Assembly: GCF_026898115.1 (NCBI RefSeq)
Contig: NZ_CP114036.1
Location: forward strand, 5,264,001-5,328,000
DNA from: Streptomyces sp. S465
GTDB lineage: Bacteria; Actinomycetota; Actinomycetes; Streptomycetales; Streptomycetaceae
Reading direction: 5' to 3'
Length of the DNA: 64,000 nucleotides
The position numbers and the translations under genes are program-made. The notes beneath the pieces are model-generated. The model did no database searches and was not told the origin of the DNA. It worked only from the letters and a program-made list of their open reading frames with translations. Positions 1 through 8,313 of this stretch are shown in pieces. Numbering within the stretch: the first letter of the stretch is position 1; every line of letters starts with the position of its first letter.

Positions 1-81
1 GTGGCAGTCGGGCTTGCCGATCAGCGTGACCGTGCGTTCGGTGGGCTTCTTGCGCGGGGTGCGGCGCAGCAACGGACTCAT
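1..81 (-). CDS. glutaredoxin-like (thioredoxin-fold) protein, N-terminal 27 residues only
   Basis: The reverse strand reads from an ATG at 81 to the window edge and gives a basic leader followed by a first beta strand, TVTLIGKPDC-H, which is how small actinobacterial glutaredoxin-family proteins begin (strand, then Cys of a C-x-x-C active site). Cys26 would be the first redox cysteine; the rest lies outside the window. It is divergent from rex across about 390 bases. A glutaredoxin-like gene next to rex is what I recall from other Streptomyces, but the family call rests on very few residues. Confidence 0.6.
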   Translation of the reverse strand, partial: MSPLLRRTPRKKPTERTVTLIGKPDCH

Positions 82-373
82 GTCCTCAATTGTGCCCGCC
101 GGTGTGGTCCGGCCGGCGCCCGTGGAGGTGGGGCCGGGGCGTCCGGGTGCGGGATCCGACAGGTTCGGAAGTGGGTCCCCGGTCGATTACGATCGTGGGC
201 GTTTTGTTGCTGTCCGGGGGTAAAAAGGTGAGGAGTGAGGGCCTGTGCTCCCGTCGGCGGCCCAGCGGTACGAGCGTGCCTGCCGGGAACGGCGTGAGGC
301 CGGTAGTGGTTCCGCGACCAGCCCGAAAAGAGGCGTGAGACCGGTCACTTTGCTCGGACAAAGCGGACACCAT
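82..373. other. upstream region of rex and of the divergent glutaredoxin-like gene
   Basis: No convincing gene is seen; open frames here run into rex or lack a ribosome binding site. An inverted repeat CTTTG-N6-CAAAG lies at 348-363, about 29 bp centre to centre upstream of the Rex operator, and resembles its outer ends. Promoter elements were not assigned. Confidence 0.5.
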
Positions 374-395
374 CTTTGTGCACGCGTTCACAAAG
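374..395. promoter_or_regulatory. Rex operator (ROP) in the rex-hem promoter
   Basis: The core at 376-393 reads TTGTG-CACGCG-TTCACAA, against the Rex consensus TTGTGAA-N4-TTCACAA. The symmetric arms extend to CTTTGTG (374-380) and CACAAAG (389-395), 7 of 7 complementary. It lies about 75 bp upstream of the rex start. Autoregulation of rex-hem by Rex and its release by NADH is established for S. coelicolor; that it applies here is inferred from the site. Confidence 0.9.
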
Positions 396-469
396 ACATA
401 GCCTGCTGTCGATGGGGCGGTCATGAAGCACCCGGCCGCCCGCAGCCTCGCTCTACCCGCAGGAGCACC

Positions 470-1276
470 GTGGCAACTGGCCGAACTCACCGACCGGCGA
501 CCCGAAGCCGAGGGATCCCCGAGGCCACCGTCGCCCGGCTACCGCTGTATCTGCGTGCCTTGACCGCGCTCTCGGAGCGCTCGGTGCCGACGGTGTCGTC
601 CGAGGAATTGGCGACCGCGGCCGGCGTCAATTCGGCCAAGCTGCGCAAGGACTTCTCCTACCTCGGTTCGTACGGCACCCGTGGTGTCGGCTACGACGTG
701 GAGTACCTCGTCTACCAGATCTCGCGGGAGCTCGGGCTCACCCAGGACTGGCCCGTCGTGATCGTCGGTATCGGTAATCTCGGCGCCGCGCTCGCCAACT
801 ACGGCGGCTTCGCCTCCCGTGGTTTCCGGGTCGCCGCGCTGATCGACGCCGACCCCACCATGGCCGGGAAGCCGGTCGCGGGCATCCCGGTGCAGCACAC
901 CGACGAGCTCGAGAAGATCATCACGGACAACGGCGTATCGATCGGCGTGATCGCCACCCCGGCGGGCGCGGCCCAGCAGGTCTGTGACCGGCTCGTCGCC
1001 GCCGGTATCACCTCGATCCTCAACTTCGCGCCCACCGTGCTGTCCGTTCCGGACGGGGTGGACGTGCGCAAGGTCGACCTCTCGATCGAGCTGCAGATCC
1101 TCGCCTTCCACGAGCAGCGCAAGGCGGGCGAGGACGTCGCCGTCCCGGAGGAGGGGGCCGCGGCGGCCGTTCCACCGCCTCCCGTGGCGCCCCATCGCGC
1201 GCCCCCCGGCGCCACCGGTGCCGACAGCGGCCGGCAAGGACCTGACGGGGATGTGCCCGCCGTGATGCCGGCATGA
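470..1276 (+). CDS. rex: redox-sensing transcriptional repressor Rex
   Basis: Rex senses the NADH/NAD+ ratio and represses respiratory genes when NADH is low. The 268-residue product has an N-terminal winged helix (about 20-85, SVPTVSSEELA...NSAKLRKDFSYLG) and a Rossmann domain with G-I-G-N-L-G at 100-105 and the Rex-typical YGTRGVGY segment linking them. The C terminus is a Pro/Ala-rich tail, as in other Streptomyces. The start is GTG at 470 because AGGAG lies just upstream (461-465) and conserved sequence begins there; longer in-frame extensions read through the operator. The stop overlaps hemA (ATGA), so rex and hem genes are co-transcribed. The operator at 374-395 suggests autoregulation. 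Confidence 0.96.
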   Translation: MATGRTHRPATRSRGIPEATVARLPLYLRALTALSERSVPTVSSEELATAAGVNSAKLRKDFSYLGSYGTRGVGYDVEYLVYQISRELGLTQDWPVVIVGIGNLGAALANYGGFASRGFRVAALIDADPTMAGKPVAGIPVQHTDELEKIITDNGVSIGVIATPAGAAQQVCDRLVAAGITSILNFAPTVLSVPDGVDVRKVDLSIELQILAFHEQRKAGEDVAVPEEGAAAAVPPPPVAPHRAPPGATGADSGRQGPDGDVPAVMPA

Positions 1277-2745
1277 GTCTCCTCGTCGTCGGACTGAGCC
1301 ACCGCAGCGCGCCCGTGAGCGTGCTGGAGCGCGCCGCCCTGGTGGGCGACGAGCAGGTGAAGCTGGTGCAGGACACCCTCGCCGCCGAGCCCGCCACCGA
1401 GGCCGCGGTGCTGGCCACCTGCAACCGCATCGAGCTCTACGCCGACGTGGACAAGTTCCACGCCGGGGTCGCCGAGCTGTCCACGCTGCTCGCCCAGCAC
1501 ACCGGCGTCGGACTGGACGAGCTCACCCCGTATCTCTACGTCCACTACGAGGACCGGGCCGTCCACCACCTCTTCTCGGTGGCCTGCGGGCTGGACTCGA
1601 TGGTCGTCGGCGAGGGCCAGATCCTCGGCCAGATCAAGGACGCGCTGGCGCTGGGGCAGGAGCTGCACACCGCCGGGCGGCTGCTGAACGATCTCTTCCA
1701 GCAGGCGCTGCGGGTCGGCAAGCGGGCCCACAGCGAGACCGGTATCGACCGGGCGGGCCAGTCGCTGGTCACCTTCGGCCTGGAGCAGCTGGCCCAGGGC
1801 GCGCCGGTGGCGGAGTGGGCGCGGGGCAAGCGCGCCCTGGTGATCGGCGCCGGTTCGATGTCCTCGCTGGCCGCGGCGACGCTCGCGCGCGCCGGTGTGG
1901 CAGAACTGGTGATCGCCAACAGGACGTTGGAGCGGGCGCTGCGCCTGGCGGAGTCCCTGGCCCAGCAGCACGCGGCCACCCCGGCCGAGGCCACTGCCGC
2001 CGGTGCGGAAACGTTGCGCGCGGGTCTGGTGGCCCGCGCCGTACCGCGCGACCGGGTGGCCGCCGAGCTGCCGCACGCCGACATCGTGGTGTCCTGTACG
2101 GGCGCGACCGGCCTGGTCCTGACCGCCGAGCAGCTGCGCACCGCCCTCGCCCAGCGCGCCACCTGTCCGCCCGGGGCCCACTCCGGCCCGGGGACGGAGG
2201 TCTCGCTGCTGGACCTGGCGATGCCGCGGGACATCGACGCGGCGGCGCACCGGATCGAGGGGCTGCGCCTGGTGGACATCGAGTCCCTCGCCGAGGCCGC
2301 CGCCGATCCGTCCGGCGCGCCGGGCACCTCCGCCGGGGCGATGGCCGCCGACGTGGACAAGGTGCGGGCCATCGTCTCCGCCGAGGTGGCCGCCTTCGGG
2401 GCGGCCCAGCGCGCCGCGCACATCACGCCGACGGTGGTCGCGCTGCGTACCATGGCTGCGGACGTCGTCGCCAGCGAGATCGCCCGGCTCGAAGGGCGCC
2501 TTCCCGATCTGGACGACAAGCAGCGGTCCGAGATCACGCAGACCGTGCGCAGGGTCGTCGACAAGCTGCTGCACGCGCCCACCGTGCGGGTCAAGGAGCT
2601 CGCGAGCACACCGGGAGGCGCCGGTTACGCGGACGCCCTCCGTGAGCTCTTCGACCTGGACCCGCAGGCGGTCGCCGCCGTCAGCCGCGCCGACGGCTCG
2701 GCCCGCACCGCCGAACCGCACGACCCGAAGGGAGGCCGGGCATGA
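1273..2745 (+). CDS. hemA: glutamyl-tRNA reductase (haem C5 pathway)
   Basis: Reduces glutamyl-tRNA(Glu) with NADPH to glutamate-1-semialdehyde, the first committed step of tetrapyrrole synthesis. The 490-residue protein starts LLVVGLSHRSAPV, has catalytic Cys50 in LATCNRIELY, the GEGQILGQIK substrate-binding segment, an NADPH-binding Rossmann fold (VIGAGSMSSLAAATL) and the C-terminal dimerisation helices. It is longer than enterobacterial HemA because of Ala-rich insertions, normal for actinomycetes. It overlaps rex upstream and hemC downstream by ATGA. Its product feeds HemL, encoded 24 kb away at 26939. Confidence 0.96.
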   Translation: MSLLVVGLSHRSAPVSVLERAALVGDEQVKLVQDTLAAEPATEAAVLATCNRIELYADVDKFHAGVAELSTLLAQHTGVGLDELTPYLYVHYEDRAVHHLFSVACGLDSMVVGEGQILGQIKDALALGQELHTAGRLLNDLFQQALRVGKRAHSETGIDRAGQSLVTFGLEQLAQGAPVAEWARGKRALVIGAGSMSSLAAATLARAGVAELVIANRTLERALRLAESLAQQHAATPAEATAAGAETLRAGLVARAVPRDRVAAELPHADIVVSCTGATGLVLTAEQLRTALAQRATCPPGAHSGPGTEVSLLDLAMPRDIDAAAHRIEGLRLVDIESLAEAAADPSGAPGTSAGAMAADVDKVRAIVSAEVAAFGAAQRAAHITPTVVALRTMAADVVASEIARLEGRLPDLDDKQRSEITQTVRRVVDKLLHAPTVRVKELASTPGGAGYADALRELFDLDPQAVAAVSRADGSARTAEPHDPKGGRA

Positions 2746-3722
2746 CCGCCACCCCCTCACCCGCCGACCCCACGCCGCTGCGGCTGGGCACCCGCCGCAG
2801 CGCGCTGGCCATGGCCCAGTCCGGCCTGGTGGCGGACCAGGTGCGCGAGGTCACCGGGCGCCCCGTGGAACTGGTCGAGATCACCACGTACGGCGACACC
2901 TCGCGGGAGCACCTGGCGCAGATCGGCGGCACCGGCGTCTTCGTCTCGGCGCTGCGCGAGGCGCTGCTGAGCGGTGAGATAGACCTGGCCGTGCATTCGC
3001 TGAAGGACCTTCCCACCGAGGAGCCGGAGGGGCTGACGCTCGCCGCGATCCCGCGCCGTGCGGACCCGCGCGACGCGCTGATCGCCCGGGACGGGCTCAC
3101 CTTCGCCGGGCTTCCGCCGGGGGCCCGGATAGGCACCGGGTCCCCGCGCCGCGCGGCCCAGCTCAGCGCATGGGCCCGGTCCTTCGGCCTCGACATCGAG
3201 ACCGTGCCGATCCGCGGCAATGTCGACACCCGCATCGGCTACGTCCGGTCGGGACGGCTGGACGCCGTGGTGCTCGCCGCCGCCGGTCTGATCCGTCTGG
3301 GACGGATCGGCGAGGCGACCGAGCTGCTCGATGTCGACCATGTTTTGCCCGCCCCCGGCCAGGGGGCCCTGGCGGTGGAGTGTGCCGCGTCCAGCGGGGC
3401 GCTCATCGCCCGGCTCGCCGAGATCGACGACCCGCACACCCGGGCCGCCGTGACCGCCGAGCGTTCCCTGCTCGCCGCCCTGGAGGCCGGCTGTAGCGCA
3501 CCCGTGGGTGCTCTGGCCGACCTGTTGGCCGACGGTCAGGTTGTCACCGAAATGCGCCTGCGCGGCGTCGTCGGCACCACCGACGGCACGACGTTGGTGC
3601 AGCTGTCCACCACCGGTCCCGTACCCGCATCGCCCAGTGAGGCCGCGGACCTCGGTCGCGAACTCGCTGCCGAGATGCTTGCCAAGGGTGCGGCCGGTCT
3701 TATGGGGGAGCGAGCACTTTGA
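2742..3722 (+). CDS. hemC: hydroxymethylbilane synthase (porphobilinogen deaminase)
   Basis: Polymerises four porphobilinogen molecules into hydroxymethylbilane. In the 326 residues LRLGTRRSALA, the catalytic-Asp segment VHSLKDLPTE (84-93), IGTGSPRRAAQL and PIRGNVDTR are all present, and Cys251 in EAGCSAPVGA carries the dipyrromethane cofactor. The length is normal for the family. The start is ATG at 2742, overlapping the hemA stop, with GGAGG at 2731-2735. It is part of the rex-hem operon under the Rex operator. Confidence 0.96.
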   Translation: MTATPSPADPTPLRLGTRRSALAMAQSGLVADQVREVTGRPVELVEITTYGDTSREHLAQIGGTGVFVSALREALLSGEIDLAVHSLKDLPTEEPEGLTLAAIPRRADPRDALIARDGLTFAGLPPGARIGTGSPRRAAQLSAWARSFGLDIETVPIRGNVDTRIGYVRSGRLDAVVLAAAGLIRLGRIGEATELLDVDHVLPAPGQGALAVECAASSGALIARLAEIDDPHTRAAVTAERSLLAALEAGCSAPVGALADLLADGQVVTEMRLRGVVGTTDGTTLVQLSTTGPVPASPSEAADLGRELAAEMLAKGAAGLMGERAL

Positions 3723-5383
3723 ACCCCAACGCCCCTAACCACCCCGGCTGCGGACACGTCACCTTCCTCGGTGCGGGCCCCGGAGACCCGGGCCTGCTGA
3801 CCTTGCGCGCCGTGGAGGCACTGGCCGCCGCGGACGTACTGATCGCCGACCCGCACGTGCTCGACGTGGTGCGTAAGCACGTCAGGCCGGGCGTGGCCGC
3901 GGACGCTCAGGGCACACCGCAGCAGGCGGACGCTGATGTGTCGTCAGGCACCGCCGCCGTCCCGGTACTCCGGGACAGCGCCAATCTTGTCATGACGGCC
4001 GCGCGCGGCGGCAAGCGGGTCGTCCGCGCGGTCGCGGGCGACCCCGGCCTCGACGGTTACGCCGCCGACGAGATGCTCGCCTGCGCCGCCGAGGGCATCG
4101 TCTTCGAGGTGGTGCCCGGTGTGGCCGCCGCGGTGGGCGTGCCCGCCTACGCGGGGGTGCCGCTGCGCGACGCCCACAGCGCGGACGTGCGTTTCGTGGA
4201 CGCCCTGACCGCCGATGAGCGCTGCTGGAGCGAGATCGGCTCGTCCGACGCGACCGCCGTGGTCTCCGCGACCCTGGAGACGGTGGCCGCCGCCGCCGGT
4301 GAGCTGGTGGCCGCGGGCCGCAAACCGGACACCCCGCTCACCGTCACCGTCGGCGGCACCACCACCCGCCAGCGGACCTGGACCGCGACGCTGGGGACCA
4401 TCGCCCAGGTGCTGAAGTCGGCGAAGGTGTTGCCGTCGCCGCAGGGCGCCCAGCCGGTGATAGCCGTGGTCGGCGAGCAGAGCGAGGCCGGCCGGCGCGA
4501 TCAGCTGTCCTGGTTCGAGTCCAAGCCGCTGTTCGGCTGGAAGGTCCTGGTGCCGCGCACCAAGGAGCAGGCCGCCTCGCTCTCCGACCAGTTGCGCAGC
4601 TACGGCGCGGTGCCCAGCGAGGTGCCGACCATCGCCGTGGAGCCGCCGCGCACCCCGCAGCAGATGGAGCGCGCGGTCAAGGGCCTGGTCACCGGGCGCT
4701 ATGAGTGGATCGCCTTCACCTCGGTCAACGCGGTCAAGGCGGTACGGGAGAAGTTCGAGGAGTACGGGCTGGACGCCCGCGCGTTCGCCGGGATCAAGGT
4801 CGCGGCGGTGGGCGAGCAGACCGCCAAGTCGCTGATCGACTTCGGGGTGAAGCCGGATCTGGTGCCCAGCGGTGAGCAGTCCGCGGCCGGGCTGCTGGAG
4901 GACTGGCCGCCGTACGACCCGGTCTTCGACCCGATCGACCGCGTCTTCCTGCCGCGGGCCGACATCGCCACCGAGACCCTGGTCGCCGGGCTGATAGAGC
5001 TGGGCTGGGAGGTCGACGACGTGACCGCGTACCGCACGGTGCGCGCCTCGCCGCCGCCGGCCGAGACCCGTGAGGCCATCAAGGGCGGCGGGTTCGACGC
5101 GGTGCTGTTCACCTCGTCGTCCACGGTGCGGAACCTCGTCGGCATCGCGGGCAAGCCGCACAATGTCACTGTCATCGCCTGTATCGGCCCGGCCACCGCG
5201 AAGACCGCGGAGGAGCACGGACTGCGGGTGGATGTGCTGTCGCCCGAGCCCTCGGTGCTCAAGCTCGCCGAGGCGCTCGCGGACTTCGGGGCGGCGCGGC
5301 GGCAGGCCGCGATCGAGGCCGGGGAGCCGGTCACCCGCCCCAGCGAGCGACGGCCGGGATCACGTAGGAGGGCACGCTCTTGA
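3719..5383 (+). CDS. hemD: uroporphyrinogen-III synthase with N-terminal SUMT-like (methyltransferase-fold) domain
   Basis: A 554-residue two-domain protein. Residues 1 to about 260 have the tetrapyrrole-methylase fold (VTFLGAGPGDPGLLTLRAVE at the start, VVPGVAAAVGVPAYAGVPL in the middle). Residues about 270-520 are HemD, which cyclises and inverts ring D of hydroxymethylbilane (FGWKVLVPRTKEQA, WIAFTSVNAV, AFTSSS-type repeat later). The methylase half has lost recognisable motifs: the glycine-rich RLKGGDPFVFGRGGEE block of true SUMT/CobA enzymes reads RAVAGDPGLDGYAADE, and GIPLTHR reads GVPLRDAHS. It may therefore be structural rather than catalytic (inference). The start is TTG at 3719, overlapping hemC; the stop overlaps hemB. 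Confidence 0.9.
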   Translation: MNPNAPNHPGCGHVTFLGAGPGDPGLLTLRAVEALAAADVLIADPHVLDVVRKHVRPGVAADAQGTPQQADADVSSGTAAVPVLRDSANLVMTAARGGKRVVRAVAGDPGLDGYAADEMLACAAEGIVFEVVPGVAAAVGVPAYAGVPLRDAHSADVRFVDALTADERCWSEIGSSDATAVVSATLETVAAAAGELVAAGRKPDTPLTVTVGGTTTRQRTWTATLGTIAQVLKSAKVLPSPQGAQPVIAVVGEQSEAGRRDQLSWFESKPLFGWKVLVPRTKEQAASLSDQLRSYGAVPSEVPTIAVEPPRTPQQMERAVKGLVTGRYEWIAFTSVNAVKAVREKFEEYGLDARAFAGIKVAAVGEQTAKSLIDFGVKPDLVPSGEQSAAGLLEDWPPYDPVFDPIDRVFLPRADIATETLVAGLIELGWEVDDVTAYRTVRASPPPAETREAIKGGGFDAVLFTSSSTVRNLVGIAGKPHNVTVIACIGPATAKTAEEHGLRVDVLSPEPSVLKLAEALADFGAARRQAAIEAGEPVTRPSERRPGSRRRARS

Positions 5384-6384
5384 CCACCACGTACGGCAGC
5401 TTCCCCGGCGCACGGCCGCGCCGGCTGCGCACCACGCCCGCGATGCGGCGCATGGTCGCGGAGACCCGGCTGCATCCGGCGGACCTGATCCTGCCGGCCT
5501 TCCTGCGGGAGGACATCACCAAGCCGGTGCCGCTGGAGGCGATGCCGGGCGTCGTGCAGCACACCCGGCACAGCCTGCGGAAGGCGGCGGCCGAGGCGGT
5601 CGAGGCGGGCGTCGGCGGGATCATGCTCTACGGCGTCCCGGAGGAGTCCAAGAAGGACGCCACCGGCACGGCGGGCACCGACCCGGACGGCATTCTCCAG
5701 GTGGCCATCCGGGACGTGCGGTACGAGGTCGGCGACGATCTGGTGATCATGTCCGACCTGTGTCTGGACGAGTACACCGACCACGGCCACTGCGGGGTGC
5801 TGGACGCCGAGGGCCGGGTGGACAACGACGCCACGCTGGAGCGGTACGCCGAGATGGCCCGCGTCCAGGCCGACGCGGGCGTCCACACGGTGGGCCCCAG
5901 CGGGATGATGGACGGCCAGGTCCGGGTGATCCGCGAGGCGCTGGACGCCGCCGGGCACCAGGACGTGTCGATGCTCGCCTACACCGCGAAGTACGCCTCC
6001 GCCTTCTACGGCCCGTTCCGCGAGGCGGTGGGCTCGTCCCTCAAGGGCGACCGCAAGACGTACCAGCAGGACCCGGCCAACGTCCGGGAGTCCCTGCGCG
6101 AGCTGGCGCTGGACCTGGCCGAGGGCGCGGACATGGTCATGGTGAAGCCGGGCCTGCCGTACCTGGACATCCTGCGCCAGATCGCCGACGCCGTGGACGT
6201 GCCGGTGGCGGCGTACCAGGTCTCCGGCGAGTACGCGATGGTCGAGGCGGCCGCGGCCAACGGCTGGATCGACCGCGACCGCGCGATCATGGAGTCGCTG
6301 ACCTCCCTGCGGCGCGCGGGCGCGGGGATGATCCTCACGTACTGGGCGACGGAGGTCGCGCAGCGGCTGAACCGGGGAGAGTAG
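5380..6384 (+). CDS. hemB: delta-aminolevulinic acid dehydratase (porphobilinogen synthase)
   Basis: Condenses two 5-aminolevulinates to porphobilinogen. In 334 residues the two Schiff-base lysines are visible: Lys204 in AYTAKYASAFYGPF and Lys256 in MVKPGLPYLD. The metal-site segment is DLCLDEYTDHGHCGVL with Cys128, Asp130 and Cys138, intermediate between the three-Cys zinc type and the Asp-rich magnesium type. The start is TTG at 5380, overlapping the hemD stop, with AGGAGG at 5366-5371. It is the last gene of the rex-hem operon and converges on the gene at 6404. Confidence 0.96.
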   Translation: MTTTYGSFPGARPRRLRTTPAMRRMVAETRLHPADLILPAFLREDITKPVPLEAMPGVVQHTRHSLRKAAAEAVEAGVGGIMLYGVPEESKKDATGTAGTDPDGILQVAIRDVRYEVGDDLVIMSDLCLDEYTDHGHCGVLDAEGRVDNDATLERYAEMARVQADAGVHTVGPSGMMDGQVRVIREALDAAGHQDVSMLAYTAKYASAFYGPFREAVGSSLKGDRKTYQQDPANVRESLRELALDLAEGADMVMVKPGLPYLDILRQIADAVDVPVAAYQVSGEYAMVEAAAANGWIDRDRAIMESLTSLRRAGAGMILTYWATEVAQRLNRGE

Positions 6385-6403
6385 GTACGTCCCCGGTCCC
6401 GTT

Positions 6404-6619
6404 TCACTCGCGTCCCTGCGGCGCCAGCCTGGCCCAGGCCGCGAAGGCGGCGGCGACGGCCAGCAGGCCCAGGCCGATCCACAGGTTGATGCGGATGCCG
6501 TCGGCCTTGGCCACCTCGGCGGGGCTGTCGGTGAGGCCGAGGACGGTCAGGACCGCGCCGTACAGGCCGAGCAGCCCGGCGATGAGCCATCGCACGTCGA
6601 AGGTCTTTCCCGGGGTCAT
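6404..6619 (-). CDS. small two-helix membrane protein of the symporter operon
   Basis: A 71-residue protein with two hydrophobic segments (WLIAGLLGLYGAVLTVLGL and INLWIGLGLLAVAAAFAAWA) and a short charged C terminus. The start at 6619 is preferred because AAGGGAGA precedes it at good distance; an ATG at 6637 overlapping the symporter stop would add six residues. It directly follows the SSS symporter gene, as small accessory membrane proteins often do, but no family was recognised and a function in transport is only inferred. Confidence 0.75.
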   Translation of the reverse strand: MTPGKTFDVRWLIAGLLGLYGAVLTVLGLTDSPAEVAKADGIRINLWIGLGLLAVAAAFAAWARLAPQGRE

Positions 6620-6633
6620 GGGGTTCTCTCCCT

Positions 6634-8313
6634 TCATACCGCGATCACCAGCCAGACGCTCAAGCCCGCCGTCAGTACCAGGATGACGCAGCCCAGCACC
6701 ACCGGGGACTTCCACCACGGCTGGCGCACGGTCGCCTCATGGGCGTCCGGCGAGTCGGGGTCGGGCAGGCCCCAGACCAGGCCGGCCAGTTCGGACACCG
6801 GCTTGGGCTTGGTGACGAAGGTGACCGCGACGGTGACGACCACGTCCACGACGAAGGCGAAGAGCGCGCCGTAGAAGTTGGCCATCTGGGCGTTGATGGT
6901 GTCGTGGGAGCCGACCTGGCCGCCGGGGTAGAACCAGCCGATGTGGTAGGCGGAGAGGTGGGCCGCGGCCGCCGCGGCGGTGCCGGACAGCATGCCCCAG
7001 AAGCCCGCCCACGGGGTGACCCGCTTCCAGAACATCGCCAGCAGGAAGGTCGCGAACAGCGGCGAGTTGAAGAACGAGAACAGCAGCTGGATGTAGTTCT
7101 GGATGTTGTTGTACTCGGAGGCGACGAACGCGGCGGCGACGCTCACCGCGATGCCCGCGACCGTGGCGTAGCGCCCGGCCTTGAGGTAGTAGCGGTCGTC
7201 GCGGCCGCGCACCACGTACGGCTTCCAGATGTCGTAGGTGAAGACCGTGTTGAAGCCGGAGATGTTGGCCGCCATGCCCGCCATGAAGGCGGCGAGCAGT
7301 CCGGTGAGCGCGATGCCGAGCACGCCGTTGGGCAGGAAGCGCTGCATCATCTCGGGGATGACGTCGTTGTACGTGGGCCCGCCGGGCTTGCCCAGCTTGG
7401 GGATGATGGCCACCGCGATCATGCCGGGGACCACGGTGAACAGCGGGAGCGCCATCTTGGGGAAGGCCGCGATCAGCGGGGTGCGGCGGGCCGCGTTGAG
7501 GTCCTTGGCGGCCAGGGACCGCTGCACCTCGGCGAAGTTGGTGGTCCAGTAGCCGAAGGCGAGGACGAAGCCCTCGCCCATCGCGAGGCCGATCCAGTCG
7601 CCCAGCGGATTGGTCCAGTGGCCCGGGGTGGTGCCCTGCCAGGTGTGCAGCAGGCTGGGGTCCTGCACGGCCTCCTTGAGGCCGCTGAAGCCGCCCACGT
7701 AGTGCAGTCCGATGACCACGATCGGGATCAGCCCGGCGAGGATCACGAAGAACTGGAGCACCTCGCCGTAGATGGCGCCCGCGAGCCCGCCCAGGGTGAT
7801 GTAGCCGAGCACGAAGACCGCGGACAGCAGGATGGACAGCCACAGCGGCCAGCCGATCAGCAGTTTGACGATCAGGGCCAGCGCGAAGAGGTTGACGCCC
7901 GCGAGGAGCATCTGGGCGACGGCGAAGACGACGCTGTTGAGCAGGTGCGTCTGGTTGTTGAAGCGGCGGCGCAGATACTCCGAGACGCTGTGCACCCGCG
8001 TCGAGTAGTAGAACGGCATCATCACGACGCCGAGGAAGACCATCGCGGGGATGGCGCCCAGCCAGTAGAAGTGCACCGCGGCGGCCCCGTACTGGGCGCC
8101 GTTGGCCGCGCCGCCGATGATCTCCAGGGCGCCGAGGTTGGCGGATATGAAGGCCAGGCCGGTGATCCAGGCGGGCATCGAGCGCCCGGCGAGGAAGAAG
8201 TCACCGGTGGTGTGGATGGCCCGCTTGGTGTAGACGCCGATGGCGATGATCGCGCCGAAGTAGACGGCGAGCAGGAACCAGTCGACGGCTCCGAGGTTCA
8301 GGGTGCCGGTCAT
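6634..8313 (-). CDS. sodium:solute symporter (SSS family)
   Basis: A 559-residue inner-membrane symporter with about 13-14 hydrophobic segments. It opens with DWFLLAVYFGAIIAIGVYTKR, then TTGDFFLAGRSMPAW, FISANLGALEIIGGA and later GYWTTNFAEVQRSLAAKD, all hallmarks of the Na+/solute (SGLT/PutP) fold. The related sugar and myo-inositol members share the NxxEVQR-type region, so a carbohydrate or polyol is a reasonable substrate (inference). The ATG overlaps the stop of the upstream kinase gene (ATGA), tying it to kinase, epimerase and the divergent ROK regulator. Confidence 0.92.
   Translation of the reverse strand: MTGTLNLGAVDWFLLAVYFGAIIAIGVYTKRAIHTTGDFFLAGRSMPAWITGLAFISANLGALEIIGGAANGAQYGAAAVHFYWLGAIPAMVFLGVVMMPFYYSTRVHSVSEYLRRRFNNQTHLLNSVVFAVAQMLLAGVNLFALALIVKLLIGWPLWLSILLSAVFVLGYITLGGLAGAIYGEVLQFFVILAGLIPIVVIGLHYVGGFSGLKEAVQDPSLLHTWQGTTPGHWTNPLGDWIGLAMGEGFVLAFGYWTTNFAEVQRSLAAKDLNAARRTPLIAAFPKMALPLFTVVPGMIAVAIIPKLGKPGGPTYNDVIPEMMQRFLPNGVLGIALTGLLAAFMAGMAANISGFNTVFTYDIWKPYVVRGRDDRYYLKAGRYATVAGIAVSVAAAFVASEYNNIQNYIQLLFSFFNSPLFATFLLAMFWKRVTPWAGFWGMLSGTAAAAAAHLSAYHIGWFYPGGQVGSHDTINAQMANFYGALFAFVVDVVVTVAVTFVTKPKPVSELAGLVWGLPDPDSPDAHEATVRQPWWKSPVVLGCVILVLTAGLSVWLVIAV

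Noticed and set aside
799..2760. A 653-codon reverse-strand frame over rex and hemA
   Set aside because: Antisense to two intact conserved genes; no ribosome binding site or motifs.
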